A DNA stretch of 64,000 bases from Halisarca cf. caerulea. Lineage: Eukaryota > Porifera > Demospongiae > Chondrillida > Halisarcidae. The DNA lies in the NCBI GenBank assembly GCA_963170055.1, contig CAUJGJ010000264.1:1927101-1991100 (forward strand), read 5' to 3'. The first letter of the stretch is position 1. Each line of letters opens with the position of its first letter. Position numbers and translations under genes: made by a program. The notes beneath the pieces were generated by a model. It did no database searches. It worked only from the letters and a program-made list of their open reading frames with translations, and had not been told where the DNA came from. This document shows, piece after piece, positions 38,310 through 51,519 of this stretch.

Positions 38310-38738
38310 CTCATTCCTTGGTCTCAAGGCCGGGCCTTGGTTTGGGACGCTACCTGCCACGACACCTTTGCAAAGTCTAATTTGCAACACAGTTCCATAC
38401 AGGCAGGTGCCGTAGCGGAGAAGGCAGCTGCAATCAAATGTCGCCATTACGCGGACCTTAGATCATCACACTACTTCGTTCCTCTGGCCTTTGAGTCTTC
38501 TGGTGTGTTTGGTCAAGATGCTTTGTCCTTTTTCAAAGATTTGGCATGTCGGTCACGAGCGATTACACAAGATCCACTTTCCTATATCAAATTGTGCCAA
38601 AGAGTGAGTGTGACAATCCAGAATTTCAATACTGCTTCTATTTTGGGTACATGTGTAAAGTCTACTATATTTTGTGCTTGTGGTTGTTTGGTGTATTTCT
38701 GTATTATCTTTTGTTGTAAGTACACTCTGTCATTTTAA
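38290..38738 (+). pseudogene. Non-LTR retrotransposon reverse-transcriptase C-terminus, 5'-truncated
   Basis: An open plus-strand stretch starts RRPDGLSLIPWSQGRALVWD, then ATCHDTFAKSN, AGAVAEKAAAIKCRHYADL, YFVPLAFESSGVFGQDALSF, and ends LCQRVSVTIQNFNTASILGT. This is the well-known C-terminal block of LINE-type ORF2 proteins (PDG..PW..G..LVWD.TC.DT, AEKKK..KY..L, P.A.ET.G..G, L.QR.S..IQ..N..SILGT). Everything upstream is missing. The 3' side runs into poly-(TA). A hairpin marks the 5' truncation. Confidence 0.85.
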
Positions 38739-38747
38739 TAATAATAA

Positions 38748-38771
38748 AAAAAATATATATATATATATATA

Positions 38772-38817
<46 letters not shown>

Positions 38818-38838
38818 CTATACATTATACATATATAT

Positions 38839-38898
<60 letters not shown>

Positions 38899-38990
38899 CT
38901 ATATATATTACTATATATTAATATATCGTGCAATATATTAAAATATATATTATATTAATATATATATTACTATATATATTAATATATTGC
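38748..38990. repeat. (TA)n-rich tract between two LINE 3' ends
   Basis: Long TA runs with tatatattacta variants. The Tyr-Ile open frames are repeat translations. Confidence 0.9.
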
Positions 38991-38992
38991 AC

Positions 38993-39121
38993 GATTTAGC
39001 TAAGCGGATAAGGTCAAAGACCAATGATTCTCTGTCTTACCAAAAGCTGTGCCAGAAGATTAGTATCTGTATACAGAGATTTAACACAGTGTCTATCTTA
39101 GGTTATACCGTTTTAGATTAG
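38993..39121 (+). pseudogene. Second LINE reverse-transcriptase C-terminal fragment (43 codons)
   Basis: It reads DLAKRIRSKTNDSLSYQKLC, then QKISICIQRFNTVSILGYTV to a TAG. It aligns with the end of the fragment at 38290-38738 (DLACRSRAITQDPLSYIKLC, QRVSVTIQNFNTASILGT). It is an extremely 5'-truncated second insertion of a related element, bounded by (TA)n on both sides. Confidence 0.8.
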
Positions 39122-39159
39122 AATGGATTGTTGTATGTTTTAGGCTGTGTGTGTATGTA

Positions 39160-39415
<256 letters not shown>

Positions 39416-39528
39416 TTTAAGTTATATACACATTAATGTGCACATACATAAGGAGAGAAAAGAAAGGCAACTAATAAGACAGATAAACACACAAGCAAAA
39501 TAAAAAATTAAACCTATGTCATAAATAA

Positions 39529-39831
39529 TTAATCAATGTCATCAATGTCAAAAAGTGAACAAAGGGATCCGCGGATCAATAGTGCATTTCCCCGTTGAAT
39601 AGCAATTGACAGCCTTTGAATTAGATGTTGATGAGATTGAACCTCCCCAGAAAAAGTGCAATGGCGACAACCAACTTCTTTGAGGAATTAGAGGGTCTCT
39701 TGACCAAAGGCTCCAATTGTCTCTACAGAGACTGGTGCGAAGGTGTGGGTGGTGTCTAGATGGCAGTACTGAGATGCCTTGATCACTTCTGCCTGATCAT
39801 TAACAGCTCCACACTTGCGAGATGTGAGGGA
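39529..39831 (-). pseudogene. Third LINE reverse-transcriptase C-terminal fragment, with one stop
   Basis: On the minus strand: AEVIKASQYCHLDTTHTFAP, then VSVETIGAFGQETL, a TAA, FLKEVG, and LIQRLSIAIQRGNALLIRGS to a stop at 39529. This matches the same C-terminal block (P.sVET.G.fG.e, lIQRlSiaIQRgNa). The in-frame stop and truncation show it is dead. It faces the other two fragments. Confidence 0.8.
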
Positions 39832-40002
39832 GAGGTGCGATGGTGCAAAAGTATCAGAATAAGTGGCATCCCAAACCTGCTCCTGCAGAGACAGTCATAC
39901 TGCTTTGCACACACTGTAGCTGGTGCCAGTGGCTGCATTGCTTCTGGAACATATTGTGTGGCAGTTTGCAGGTCATATGCAGTTTAATTAGGTACATATG
40001 TA

Positions 40003-40004
<2 letters not shown>

Positions 40005-40071
<67 letters not shown>
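40005..40071. repeat. (TG)n microsatellite
   Basis: About 66 bases of TG. I cannot assign it to an intron. Confidence 0.95.
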
Positions 40072-40079
40072 ATGTGTTT

Positions 40080-41120
40080 ATAATAGCCCTCAATTATAAT
40101 TTTAAAATGGCTGTGCGAAATGGGACTGAATTTTATGGTACAGCCTATGACATCACTGGGCATAGTATTAGGAGTCATATGCATTGATTCTCTATGCATA
40201 TTAATGTCAGATTATTACTGGAGGAATGTTTGTGCACGCTTAGTCTACCTCCAAGCCAGGCTATGTAGTAAGTCAATGAATTTAATTTGTAGTGAGTTGA
40301 CAAAACTCTATGGCAAGTCAGCTGACACAGAATAACTAGCAGTGCTGTCTGCAGTGCGCTCATAAAAGGTGTTCTTCCCCCCCAACCCTATTTCTACATA
40401 CATGTCCTGCCAATCCAAAGTTCTTGCTGTACGCATTAACTAAAGCACATGTCAGCCCCAAAATGCCCTCACTGCTGAAAGCTTATCCGCCAAAACTTTT
40501 CAGTGGTGAACTAAACTTCCTTTTTTTGTAATGTATACTTCAGAAGTCTGCATGTATACTGATATATGTACTATGTGGTTATTGAACTACTTTTATATGT
40601 ATGATACATTATTTCTTGTATTAAGTAAACCAACAAATACCAAATACGAAGGCACACATTAACACGTTAGCAAAGCCCAATATCTTTTTCCAAGGGAGGA
40701 CACTTAGTCTATCAGAACCCAAGTTCACCCCCTCCCATGCATGTGTGAATGGGAGGGGGTGAACTGAGACTCCTAGGATCTTAATCTTAATTCTCACTAC
40801 TACGACAGTAGTAACTGTATTTATAGGGGTTCTTTCAGAGTACCGATTATTTCCGTTATCTAATGATTGCACACTGCACACTTGGTAGACTATATGAGTA
40901 ACATGTCCTAATATATTCATCCATTTTACTTTTTTCAACATACCAGCATAATCCAATCACTGTACGAATTGTTTGCACTAAACTGTGCTTGGATGTTTAC
41001 ATTAGCTTTGGTTTTGTTCTTCAGTCCTGTTCTGTGCTTTGGTAGCAGGTGACAGACATTAATGTTTGTTCAAGATACACTTTATATAACCTATGATCAG
41101 GGTTCTGCCTACACTCGTCG
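40080..41120. other. No gene seen; one hairpin at about 40727-40763
   Basis: The hairpin arms are caccccctccca and tgggagggggtg. I find nothing else with coding or structural support. Confidence 0.4.
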
Positions 41121-41127
41121 GTGGTGG

Positions 41128-41215
41128 TAGATACCGTGGAACCTCTGTAATCCAGCACTTTGCAGGTAGCAAGCAAGGTGTTGGATTATGGAGGTTATTG
41201 AGTTGTCCAGTAGTT
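41128..41215. mobile_element. MITE-like copy (gtggaacctctgtaatccag family)
   Basis: The left gtggaacctctgtaatccag and the right ttggattatggaggtt are imperfectly inverted. Related copies are near 16083, 18872 and 24449. Confidence 0.5.
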
Positions 41216-41954
41216 CTTGCATAGTCTTATGTCCATGGTGATTGTCATACAGATATGAGCAGTTTTGGTATGTTCCCGTGCCATTCTATGTAAGTTGAAA
41301 TTTACCCACAACCATATTGTACTCATATTGTTTTTCATGCACTATTCTTGGACCATGTTTTTATTATCTTTTGTAATTAGATTCCAACTATGTTGGAAAG
41401 AGTACCCTTTCTGTGTAGTGTATAGTATTGTATCCTGACCTATACAGTTCACAAATGTACTGTTCTACTACCATGGGTAAATGTAAGTTCATACCCGACA
41501 CCGAGGAATCTTCGCGATTTAGAATCCCTCACTTTGCTCGGGATTATATATCACGACCAGCATGGTATATGCTGGCTTTAGCAAAAGTAATTTATTTAAA
41601 ATTGTTGGAGTGTTTTCTGTAAGGCTGTGTTGCCAAGAGTGGTACCCTCTTTAACAGTGTTCAAAAATGTATCTGTTCTAAACTCAGCTTTATCTAATTG
41701 TATCAGAAATGTGTTATTCCTTTGCACTCTGTATGTACTGGTATTGGGTAATGTGATTAGACGTTGTGTATATATTATCATCTGTACATGCTACCTGTCA
41801 AACATTAGTACATGCTAACTGCAGACCATTATTGCATTAAAATTTTTAATTTCCTGTACATTTGTGTTGAAGTATTCAGCTATCTCAGTTTCAGACTGGC
41901 GGCACAAGGCTACATTATTCTTATAGATACACTCAAGTCTTTGATTCAAAGTTA

Positions 41955-42855
41955 TTATTTCTTCGGTTTTCCTTTGTGGTGTTGCGGCTGATGCTGGTGA
42001 TGGTGATGGTGATGAATGTGGTGGTTTTGTTCGTGATGCTGGGGTTGGTGCTGTGGCTGGGCTGGTTGGTACTGTTGTTGGACCGGCTGGTATTGGGTTG
42101 GCTGCGGCTGGTGATGGTGCTGCTGGTGATGGTGATGGTGGTGGTGGTGGTGATGGTGGTGCTGGCTTGACTGGTGACTATGGTGCTGCTTGTGTTCTGG
42201 GTACTTCCTAAGTTCAGATGCCTGTACTTCACTTCCGTGATGGCTCGTGGAATTCTTTGCTTCATGATAAGTTAACTTGGCAGTTCTTCCATCTTCCAGT
42301 TTAACTTTATGACGAGTTCCCTAGTGTAGGTAGCAAAATGTATTATGGTCAACAATTGAATATTCTCATTATCCTACAGTCTTATGTGCAGAAATCAGTG
42401 TTATGACACTGCATTGTATCCAGGATGGAAAAGAACAGAAATATGGTATAAATTCAAACCCAATAGTTTCAAAATGTAGATGTATTTGGCCCTTGTTTAC
42501 TTTTTATCTCTGTTTCTATCACTTATGAAATCTCAAGTTAAGGTTAGAGCAGAGGGGAGGGAGGGGGATGTATTGCGTTGTTACACGGTGCCTCCTGGGT
42601 GAATAGGGTGCAGAGTCTGTGAGCTAATTACTGTTAAATATTTTGTATGAAGTAATTGTATCATCCCTTGTGAACTAGTAAGGATGCGAGGAAATCTTAC
42701 TTTTCAATATAAACTTCACTCATTTCTAGTGTACCCGAATTTGTTTACTGCCTTTATTATCTGTGTCTTTGCCAGTATTCTCACACAATGTCTATGGTGG
42801 CTCTAAAGTGTTGACCTATTCTACTCCCTTTACCAACACAGACACTCACACTCAT
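41955..42855 (-). CDS. His/Gln-rich member of the SExRK-head family (123 residues)
   Basis: Exon 1 is 42855-42850 (ATG AGT then gtgagt). Exon 2 is 42320-41955 after acceptor ctacactag, phase 0, ending TAA. The head reads GTRHKVKLEDGRTAKLTYHE, KNSTSHHGSEVQASELRKY, nearly the same as at 22 kb. The tail is shorter than in that paralogue: one run of ten His-type residues, a Gln/Pro/Tyr-rich middle (QPTQYQPVQQQYQPAQ), a second His block and the same end KGKPKK. This reading frame has no internal ATG, so a Met-to-stop search misses it and reports a Thr/Ser-rich frame instead. No signal peptide is present. Metal or polyanion binding is possible but only inferred. Confidence 0.68.
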
Positions 42856-42929
42856 TTTTGCCCTGTTTGTATCCTTTAGTCCAGAATGTGTTGTACTGGT
42901 CTTTTCTAAGGCTGTTACAGTTTCCGACT

Positions 42930-44700
42930 AGATTTACTCTTTGCTGTTTGATCGACCCGTTGTGACATCACTGCTTGTAATGGTGACAGTAGCTGCATGT
43001 GACTTTCTTGTGTGTATCTGTAGACATAACTTGCCAAGGCAGGCCTTGAGTTTTGATTTCAAGCAAATTCATATGTAGTCCACACAAAGTGTTCTGTCCA
43101 ATCCCCAAACGAGAACGTCTGGCTCACTTCCCACTCTGCGGAGAGCTTTGGGAAGGGAAATGTACATATAATGATAAATAAATACAGCTTACCTCGGTGC
43201 AGATTTGCCCCATGCATCATATTGTGGACCTGCACATAGGTATGTCTGACTGGTACAGTATCTCCCACATGTGGTCAGTACAATGCTTGTCATTTTCTTA
43301 CATACTATTTTTACTTTGTCTCTGCTTACCTGCATTTTGTGGCAATACTGGGTAATAGGAATGATGTTGATAAGCTGTGCATTTTAATACCAGTAGTGGG
43401 CATTGTGTAGTGGCTAAGACTGCCCAACACCCAGTAACACCCTCGCTAGACCACTTTATTCATACCTTTGCAGGTAGTGGCCTTGTATAAGCCGTAGTTT
43501 AAGAACCACTTGAATACTTTCTTTTGTAAGCAAATCAATAACCATGAATGTACGTACGTATGTGTGTGTTCAATTCTGCTGACATGTAGCCATTGATACT
43601 TTATTGTCTTATCTTATGCTAGCTGTTCAGTTGTTTCTGGTGCTGAGTTATTATGTACTCACAGTTTTCAAAGAGTTCTTTCTGTTACTCACATGTGGGC
43701 TCCTCTGAGAGCTCCCCTCCAGAATCACCTGGATGTTGTGTTGTGCAGTTTGTGGTTTTCATATACACTGATAGCATTACGGCAAAGAATACCACTGTTT
43801 TTGGAGTATTGTATGTACATGTACAGTACATTTTTGTATATGTGTGTACAAAGAAAGGAGTGTATAGTTGTCATGATGTTATGAAACAGGAACTGTGATA
43901 GGAGGGCTGTGTGCAATAGTCAATGTTTGTGGCAAAAATTAGTCATTATTGAATTATAGTTTAATTGATTCAGACCTGAAAGCATGTTGTGGCCCATTTA
44001 TACTATTGTTCATGATGACACAGCCTTTGAGGAGTGAATACGAGTGCGCACATCACTTCAGTGGGAACACGTGGCTCTATGGACTAGGACTCTCACACAC
44101 AAGACTACATTTCTGAATTCATTTGGACACTTACATACGTGTTATTTGAATAACAGAATGGCACTCATGCACACCTATGTTATAGTTATAATAGTTATTC
44201 AATACGTAGTATTTTTTTGTGAAGATAATCCTCTTCTATAATCAGCAAAGTTTGTGGTATGGTCTATTACGCTTGGCGAATCATGTCATGCATTCTAGTG
44301 TATGTTTGGAACAGTATGCATCAGACTCTGTTATTATTATGATGCTGTGCATCATTTCCTGTAAGTGTTCTGCTGGACTGCTGCAGCAGCTGTAATTATC
44401 TGCTGCAATGTGCAACAGTGTGTGTGAATTTAGATGTTTGAGCTCAAACTGCCTGCAAACTGTTTTACGTACTTATGTATGTGTCATTTTCTGTGTACAG
44501 GCTTATCAGTGTATGGTAACATGTATTCGTACTGTATGTGTGTGTTCAATGACATGCATTGAGTGTACCAAATCTCGATCCATTCAAGTGACACTTTTGC
44601 GAATATGCCCATTAATGTAAGATTATTAGGTAATTTACAACAAATCAGAAGAGGCAGGCTTGTTACCTAATCTATTTCTAATACAGAATGTTGACACTCA
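42930..44700. other. Duplicated spacer, no gene seen
   Basis: Paralogous to 23.2-24.4, 32.9-35.5 and 48.1-50.2 kb in pieces. Open frames here are not conserved among the copies. Confidence 0.45.
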
Positions 44701-44749
44701 CACCTGCTATTACTATTGGATAGTTCTTCTTTGTTGACTCTATCTTGTT

Positions 44750-45017
44750 CTAGTTGTCCATTGTATCACTCATTCCACTTGGTTTCCTCTTCTCAGCCTC
44801 AAGCAGACCGTAGCCATGGGTAGATGTGGGCTCATTGGCACAGTTGTTACACAGGTAGCGGTGGCAGGTTGACTCATCGCAGCGGAACTTGTACCACTTG
44901 CAGTCCTTGTCGGATTCATGGCAGAACTTACACTCTGTCTGCACATATCCCTGTGCATGCAAACGTGTTTACAAACATTCAGATGATGCTATCATGTTTG
45001 CTAGTATATGTATAATT

Positions 45018-45057
<40 letters not shown>

Positions 45058-45362
45058 CATGCGTGCGTATGTGTATGAAGCATGTGTATCGCATAATTTT
45101 ACCTACATCAGATGAATTGACTGGGTATTTCTTTTGGAGTCCATGTTTTTTACACTTGGGAACATTAGCACATGTGAAGCAGCAGGTGATGGTTCCACAG
45201 TGACAGGAGTATGCCCTTTTCACTACTGAATTTCCAGTTTGCCAGTTGTCCCGCAAGCATATCTCACACTGAAAAGTGGTTAGTTTTTATAATCATTACC
45301 ATTTTGTCTGCTTATGTTAGGAAAGTGTGGATATGCCCATGTACTTGTCTTACCTGTGGCAT
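44750..45362 (-). CDS. Double zinc-finger microprotein, copy 2 (123 residues)
   Basis: The exons are 45362-45354 (ATG CCA CAG then gtaag), 45268-45107 (acceptor acttttcag, donor gtaggt) and 44950-44750 (acceptor gtgcatgcacag, to a stop). All are phase 0 and have the same lengths as in copy 1. Finger 1 has CEIC, SCHC, CCFTC and CKKH. Finger 2 has CKFC, KWYKFRC, STCHRYLCNNC and STHGY. All Cys/His ligands of copy 1 are kept, while linker residues differ (VVKRAYS for VYERTYS, LQKKYPV for RQKNRPV). The tail EAEKRKPSGMSDTMDN is conserved. Retained ligands with variable linkers argue for a functional protein. An untranslated exon and a TATA box lie upstream at about 45470-45545. Confidence 0.72.
45019..45053. 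repeat. (TG)n microsatellite in intron 2 of double-finger copy 2
   Basis: About 34 bases of TG at the same intronic position as the longer tracts in copies 1 and 3. Confidence 0.95.
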
Positions 45363-45467
45363 AGTGAAATTCCTCTGCAGCATAAAGTAGACAGTGGCAG
45401 AAAGATAAAGAGAATTGATTGTAGGATTGCAGATCTACGGTAGTAACATTTGATCAATTTGTTACAC

Positions 45468-45545
45468 TTACCTTCGGTTCAGTTCACTTTCTATCAAACT
45501 TCGTATTCTAGATGCCGTGCAGGCAAAGGTCCCTTTTATATAACT
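45468..45545 (-). promoter_or_regulatory. TATA-type core promoter and 5' UTR exon of double-finger copy 2
   Basis: On the minus strand: gttatataaaagggacctttg (box near 45535), then gtttgatagaaagtgaactg and donor CGAAG|GTAAGTG. The same order and spacing recur upstream of copies 1 and 3. Confidence 0.6.
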
Positions 45546-46767
45546 TGCTATATCAAATCAGATCAAAGTATTTCTGGGAATCTAAAGTGCCCTTAGTGTG
45601 TGGCATGAATCCCCACTCTAATCCCCCGGATCTTGCCCCATTACCGAACTATTTGTTGCTATTATTAGGATTCAGTGTAATAATATGTTTATCACAGAGC
45701 TAGTGGGATACCGGGAATGTTCGCTGGCCACGTCAGCAGTGTTAGCAAGGAACCACATTCCAAACTCAATTTGGATCATAGAATGGAAGTATTAATTCTG
45801 TGTTCCCTGTAGGAGTGCTGACAGTTAACCCTTTGATGTCATCTGACATCATTGTTACTATGGTCACCTACGGGGGGGGGGGTACCTTTGGCAGTGTATT
45901 GTGCAAATGTTCTATAATCATTCAGTTCTTTGTATGTATCTGTTGTGAATGGTAAACTCTGTGATAAGCAGTTTGGGTGTAGCGGGTGAACCTGGTTCTT
46001 GTATGCGTGTTTAGTGGCTTATATATATGTGCTTATGTTTGTGATTATTTGTGGTATGGTTGCGGTATACATGCTATGTTCTTTCACTGTTGTTATCCCT
46101 ATCTTGCATAGACACTGCAATTACTTCCATGGTTAGGTAGTTGTCTATTACGAGTGTTTATCCTCAACTTCTGTATTTGCTTGTGCTGGTTCGTTATTCA
46201 AATTTTATCACACTTTAAAGCTGCTCTGTCTTTCCTCTATGCATCACGAGGTTTATTAATGCTCATTGCCTGCTGGTAATTTTGGTAACTGACTTTGTGA
46301 TATTGTTTGACTTGGATAATGCATACGTTTGAATTGCAATGTGTGTATCATGGTTTGCATCATCCCATGTACTGTATGTATTGCAAAGTGACTTCATTTT
46401 GACATACTATTAGCAAAGTAGTGCTACACAGTGTCTGTGTATTTACTTGCAGCCCTTAATGGCAGTCATCAGGGTGACATACATATATTTGCCTGCATAT
46501 CACATGCTACTGTAACACTAGCTATTTTCATATCGTTATCCTGATTGCTGGATATGTAGTGCATGTGTAGATATTTTGGTGCCTTTGTGGTAGTCTCACC
46601 TGTGGAGAGCATCCTGCTTACCAGTCTAAGTCTTGTTGACGAGTGTACAATAATAGCTAACAATCCAATTAAATTTCTACAACCAATTATTGTGTGTACA
46701 AACAACTATTCTGTATTTTTTTGTTTGTCATGAGTACAAGTTATGTGGTGTGTTTGATGGGTTATGG

Positions 46768-47082
46768 CTACTTCCTCTTTTCGCTCTCCATCAATCCCCT
46801 CCCGTGCCAGCAGGTCCAGTCAAGTGCCCAGATGTACCTGTTAGCACAGCCATTGCACAGCACTCTGGTGCATTTTTGGCATTTAAACAAGCGGGGTGAA
46901 CCTTCATTATTGCATAACCAGTTGGTGCAAGTCTGAGTGAGCATATAAGACAGTTGCCATACATTTTTCTTTATTAATAAGGCTATATAATATTATACAA
47001 GTTGGAAGCATATGTGTATACACAAAACATAACCATAGGTACAAACTGAAACTACTGTGTAAATGTATGAACCTACTGGCAT
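46768..47082 (-). CDS. Single zinc-finger microprotein A (56 residues)
   Basis: Exon 1 is 47082-47077 (ATG CCA then gtaggt). Exon 2 is 46932-46768 (acceptor gctcactcag, to TAG), phase 0. The protein is MPTCTNWLC, then GSPRLFKCQKC, RVLCNGCANRY, WTCWHGRGL and the end MESEKRK. The ligands are C..C, CQKC, CNGC and CWH, a ZZ/treble-clef-like pattern with the family's basic SEKRK tail. Finger A and finger B (52.8 kb) sit in duplicated blocks. A conserved upstream segment at about 47310-47390 (ending GGGAAG|GTAAGAG) is probably an untranslated or additional 5' exon. I know no named homologue. Confidence 0.62.
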
Positions 47083-47309
47083 ATTTTTCGGAGACTTTGC
47101 TTGGCAAGTTCAATGTGTACTGTACCTTTACATTATAATGAAACACAAAAACACTGTATTCTGTAATCCTTACTTATAGTATCTGTAAGTGTGCTATCCT
47201 TTGAATACTCTATGTCTATCTGCAAAGGTACCTCGAATGAATGTAACTAGACTATTCACCTATGTATATTCTGTGGTATAGATATTACAGTACTTGATCT
47301 ATGACTCTT

Positions 47310-47395
47310 ACCTTCCCACAGTGTAGGTTATCAGGGTTATACACCAGAGTGAAGAAAATTGATGACCGCTGTTCTCAGAGATTATGTACCTAATA
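47310..47395 (-). promoter_or_regulatory. Conserved 5' exon and promoter segment of finger gene A
   Basis: On the minus strand: ataatctctgag, ~65 bases, then ctgataacctacactgtggg and AAG|GTAAGAG. The same segment lies at 53345-53420 upstream of gene B. It could be a non-coding first exon or a short coding one; it has no ATG. Confidence 0.45.
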
Positions 47396-47399
47396 GCTT

Positions 47400-48050
47400 A
47401 AGCAAGCAATTTTATTACTTTACACTGCGTAGCCCTTCAGAGAATATCCCTCCCACCTGTGTGTAGAACTTCCCAGCTGACTTTCTCCTCCCTTTGTGGT
47501 TTTCTGACTAATCCCAAGGTCCTAACGGAATCGATAGCCTACTACTATACCTTATGCATAATATGAGGTCATTGTTAGCCTGGCACTGTAATACCAGGAA
47601 TCTCCCACACATCAGCAGAGTTAGCGTGAAGTTGGTCTAGGGTTCAATTTTGTGGCATTTGAATTTGCAAATTGCTACTTAGCCTTTTGCGATGTATAGC
47701 ATCACTATGATATGAGTAATAGCGCATGTACATTTATAGCATGTTATATTGTATAGTGCATTGTAACAGTAGAACCTCTTGTTTCTGGGCAGCTGGGGCT
47801 AAGAAGTGTCTGTAACCCTGAAATTGCTCATATGAATGAATTATGTGCTAGCTAACTAGATTGAGACTTTCCATTTCATATGTTGTCTCGTTTTTCAATA
47901 TTCTTCAATATTGTTTCATTATCTCAAGTTGATACTTTCTACCACTCATTGTATGTCATTCTGTACATGCACTAATATCACAGCTATCATATCATAGCCA
48001 GGCCCTTAGTGTGTAATTTATATTAGCACCAATTTTCAACAAAAAGAAAC
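47400..48050. other. Duplicated upstream flank of finger gene A
   Basis: Closely paralogous to 53410-54070 (shared text includes ctttgtggttttctgactaa and gcagagttagcgtgaagttgg). I see no exon. It ends in a truncated MITE copy at about 48052-48110 (cagtgaaactttttt, ctggacacctgtataaagtg). Confidence 0.5.
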
Positions 48051-48119
48051 AGTGAAACTTTTTTTCGGGTCACTTGAAAATCTGGACACCTGTATAAAGT
48101 GGACTTATGTATCTGACTC

Positions 48120-50250
48120 CATATTTCCACATCTGGTCAGTACAATGTTTTTCATTTTCTTAGATACTATTCTTACTTTGTCTCTACTCACCTGCATTTT
48201 GTGGAGATACTGGTTAATAGTATAAATATTGAATAGCTGTGTAGTGGCTATACCACCCAACACGCACTACTGCCCTTGCTATGCTAGTTCATTCATGCCC
48301 TAGCAGGTAGTAGTTTTATATACGGTGTAGTTGAAGAACCACCTGTATACTTTTTGTAAGCCGATCAATAACCGAACGTATGTACGTATGTGTGTTCAGT
48401 TTTGCTGACATGTAGAAATTAATCCTACTTTATTGTCTTATCTTGTGCTAGTTGTTCAGTATTTGCTGGTGCTGAGTTGTATTATGTTCAGTTTTTAGAG
48501 TTCTTTTTGTTACTCAGGTGTGTACTCCTCTGAGAGGTCCCTCCAGAGTCTCCTGAATGTTGTGATTGTGCTGTTTGTGGTTTTTGCAATGAACTGAGAG
48601 CATTGTGGCAAAGTGTACCCCTATTTTAGAGCATTGTATGTGCATGTACATTTTTGTATGTATGTGTAAAGAAAGGAGTGTATTCATGTAGTGATGTCGG
48701 TATTATAAGCATAAACGGAGACTCTGACGAGAGTGATGTGTGCAATAGGCAATGTTTGCAGGAAGGGTTACTTATTATGGACTTTTTATCAAAATCAATT
48801 AATTCAGACCTGAAAGTATGTTGTGTCCCTTTTCATACTATTGTTCTTAATGACATAGGCTTCAAGGAGTGAATGGTATCTCTTCAGTACACATGTCATT
48901 ACGAAGTTGTCTTCTCTCAGTTATCTTACCTGTCTTACAGCTGACAAAGGTCTATGTGGTTGAAACATCTCGATTCTGTACAGCTGATCTGTGCTATATG
49001 AGAATCCGTTTGAAAGCTGAGTATTATCATATCATAGCAAGTGAACGTAACAATGAGTCTCTATTGTATCATGTCTTTAAGAAAATACTTATTTTACACA
49101 TGTTTTGTGTGATTGTAGTAAATGAACGCACATTGCCCATGTTGTTGACAATGTTTACATGCTTCCTTTTTCTCCCTGTTTGTGGATAGTAAATGCAAGT
49201 GGCTCTGTGGTCTAGGACACTCACAAACATGTATATGCTTTACAGTATATGCATGAGCTAATGCTGACTACGTTCCTGAACTCTTTGTACAATTTTTTAC
49301 AAGCTTATAAAATTTCTTTTTGGAACAACGATGCTGCTCTCATGTATGCTTATGTGCATAGTTTGTATTCTGTAATTTGTGTTTGTTTATGAGGGTGAAC
49401 CTCCACAGGATTGTGTGCTGTATGGAATACCTTCAAAGTGTATTGTACGTACATTCTAGTGGATATGTTTATAACAGTGTGTGTTTACTCATTATAAATA
49501 GTACATACTAGGTGTTGTTTGCTGTCAGTGTCGCTGTGGGGACTACTGCAGTACTGACATGCATATGTGTCAGCTCTTTGTATAGAAGCTTATCAATGTA
49601 TTGTATCTAAAGCATACGTGTGTACGTATGTATGGTAGAACTTGCGCAAAGGGAAGACAAAATGAGTACTTCTTATCAGAGGGTACTTACTGTCAGGACT
49701 AAGTAATGTCCTGTATGTATAGGAGCTAGGGGACAGAATGAGGATTACTTACTCAGTGTTCTCGCCAGCCCTTTTAAGCAGGGCGGGCCACCCTTTAAAT
49801 TTTGACTTCAACCATTTTTCTATTTAAGTAGAGTCATTCCTTCTCTGTTCAGGTACTTTGAGTTTATAGATTAGGTATAACTGACACTGTGCATATCATA
49901 TACTTTGAGCGAATTTCCCCCATTACAAGATACCAATTAATTTGGAAGTGAACCATCATATGGTAGCTGTGCACTAGCCTACTACTGGCTTATGCAAATT
50001 TTATGCCACCCTCTTTCCTTATTTCTCTGGTGACCACCTTGCTTACTACTTAAGAGTATGTAATCCAGGTACTTACACTATGTACATTTCATTGTACATA
50101 CGTACGTATGTGTTCATGGATTGACTGCACCAGTTCTTTCTGCATTCAAGCAGCACTTTGTAAATACTGTATATACATTAATGTGGGATTATTTAGCAAT
50201 CTACAGCAAATCAGAAGAAGTAGTTCTGTTACTTATTCTGTTTCTAATAA
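48120..50250. other. Duplicated spacer; dispersed repeat at 49755-50045
   Basis: Paralogous to the spacers at 33-35.5 and 43-44.7 kb. Unlike those units, this one has no SExRK-head His-rich gene to its left, so that gene was lost or never included. The segment 49755-50045 is the inverted counterpart of the repeat at 25235-25560. Confidence 0.45.
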
Positions 50251-50314
50251 GAAAGCTCACACTCACACCTGCTATTACTATTGGATAACTCGTCTTTGCC
50301 GACTCAAGCTTATT

Positions 50315-51328
<1,014 letters not shown>

Positions 51329-51424
51329 AGTGAAATTCCTTTACTGTAAAGTGAGCAGTGGCAGAAAGATAAAATTTATAAGGTTACAGAGCTACAGTAA
51401 TAACATTTGAACCATTTGCACACT

Positions 51425-51512
51425 TACCTTCGGTGCAGTTCACTTTATATCAAACTTCTTTCAGCGAGTGTATTCGATGCCGTGCAGCCAAAGGTCTCTT
51501 TTATATAACTTG
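51425..51512 (-). promoter_or_regulatory. TATA-type core promoter and 5' UTR exon of double-finger copy 3
   Basis: On the minus strand: gttatataaaagagaccttt, then gctgcacggcatcgaataca, gtttgatataaagtgaactg and CGAAG|GTAAGTG. Conserved with copies 1 and 2. Confidence 0.6.
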
Positions 51513-51519
51513 CTACGTC

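Noticed and set aside
41933..42265. Thr/Ser-rich minus-strand open frame over the 42-kb gene
   Set aside because: It is a shifted frame of the His-rich exon. The frame entered from the acceptor at 42320 matches the paralogue at 22 kb and ends in the same KGKPKK tail.
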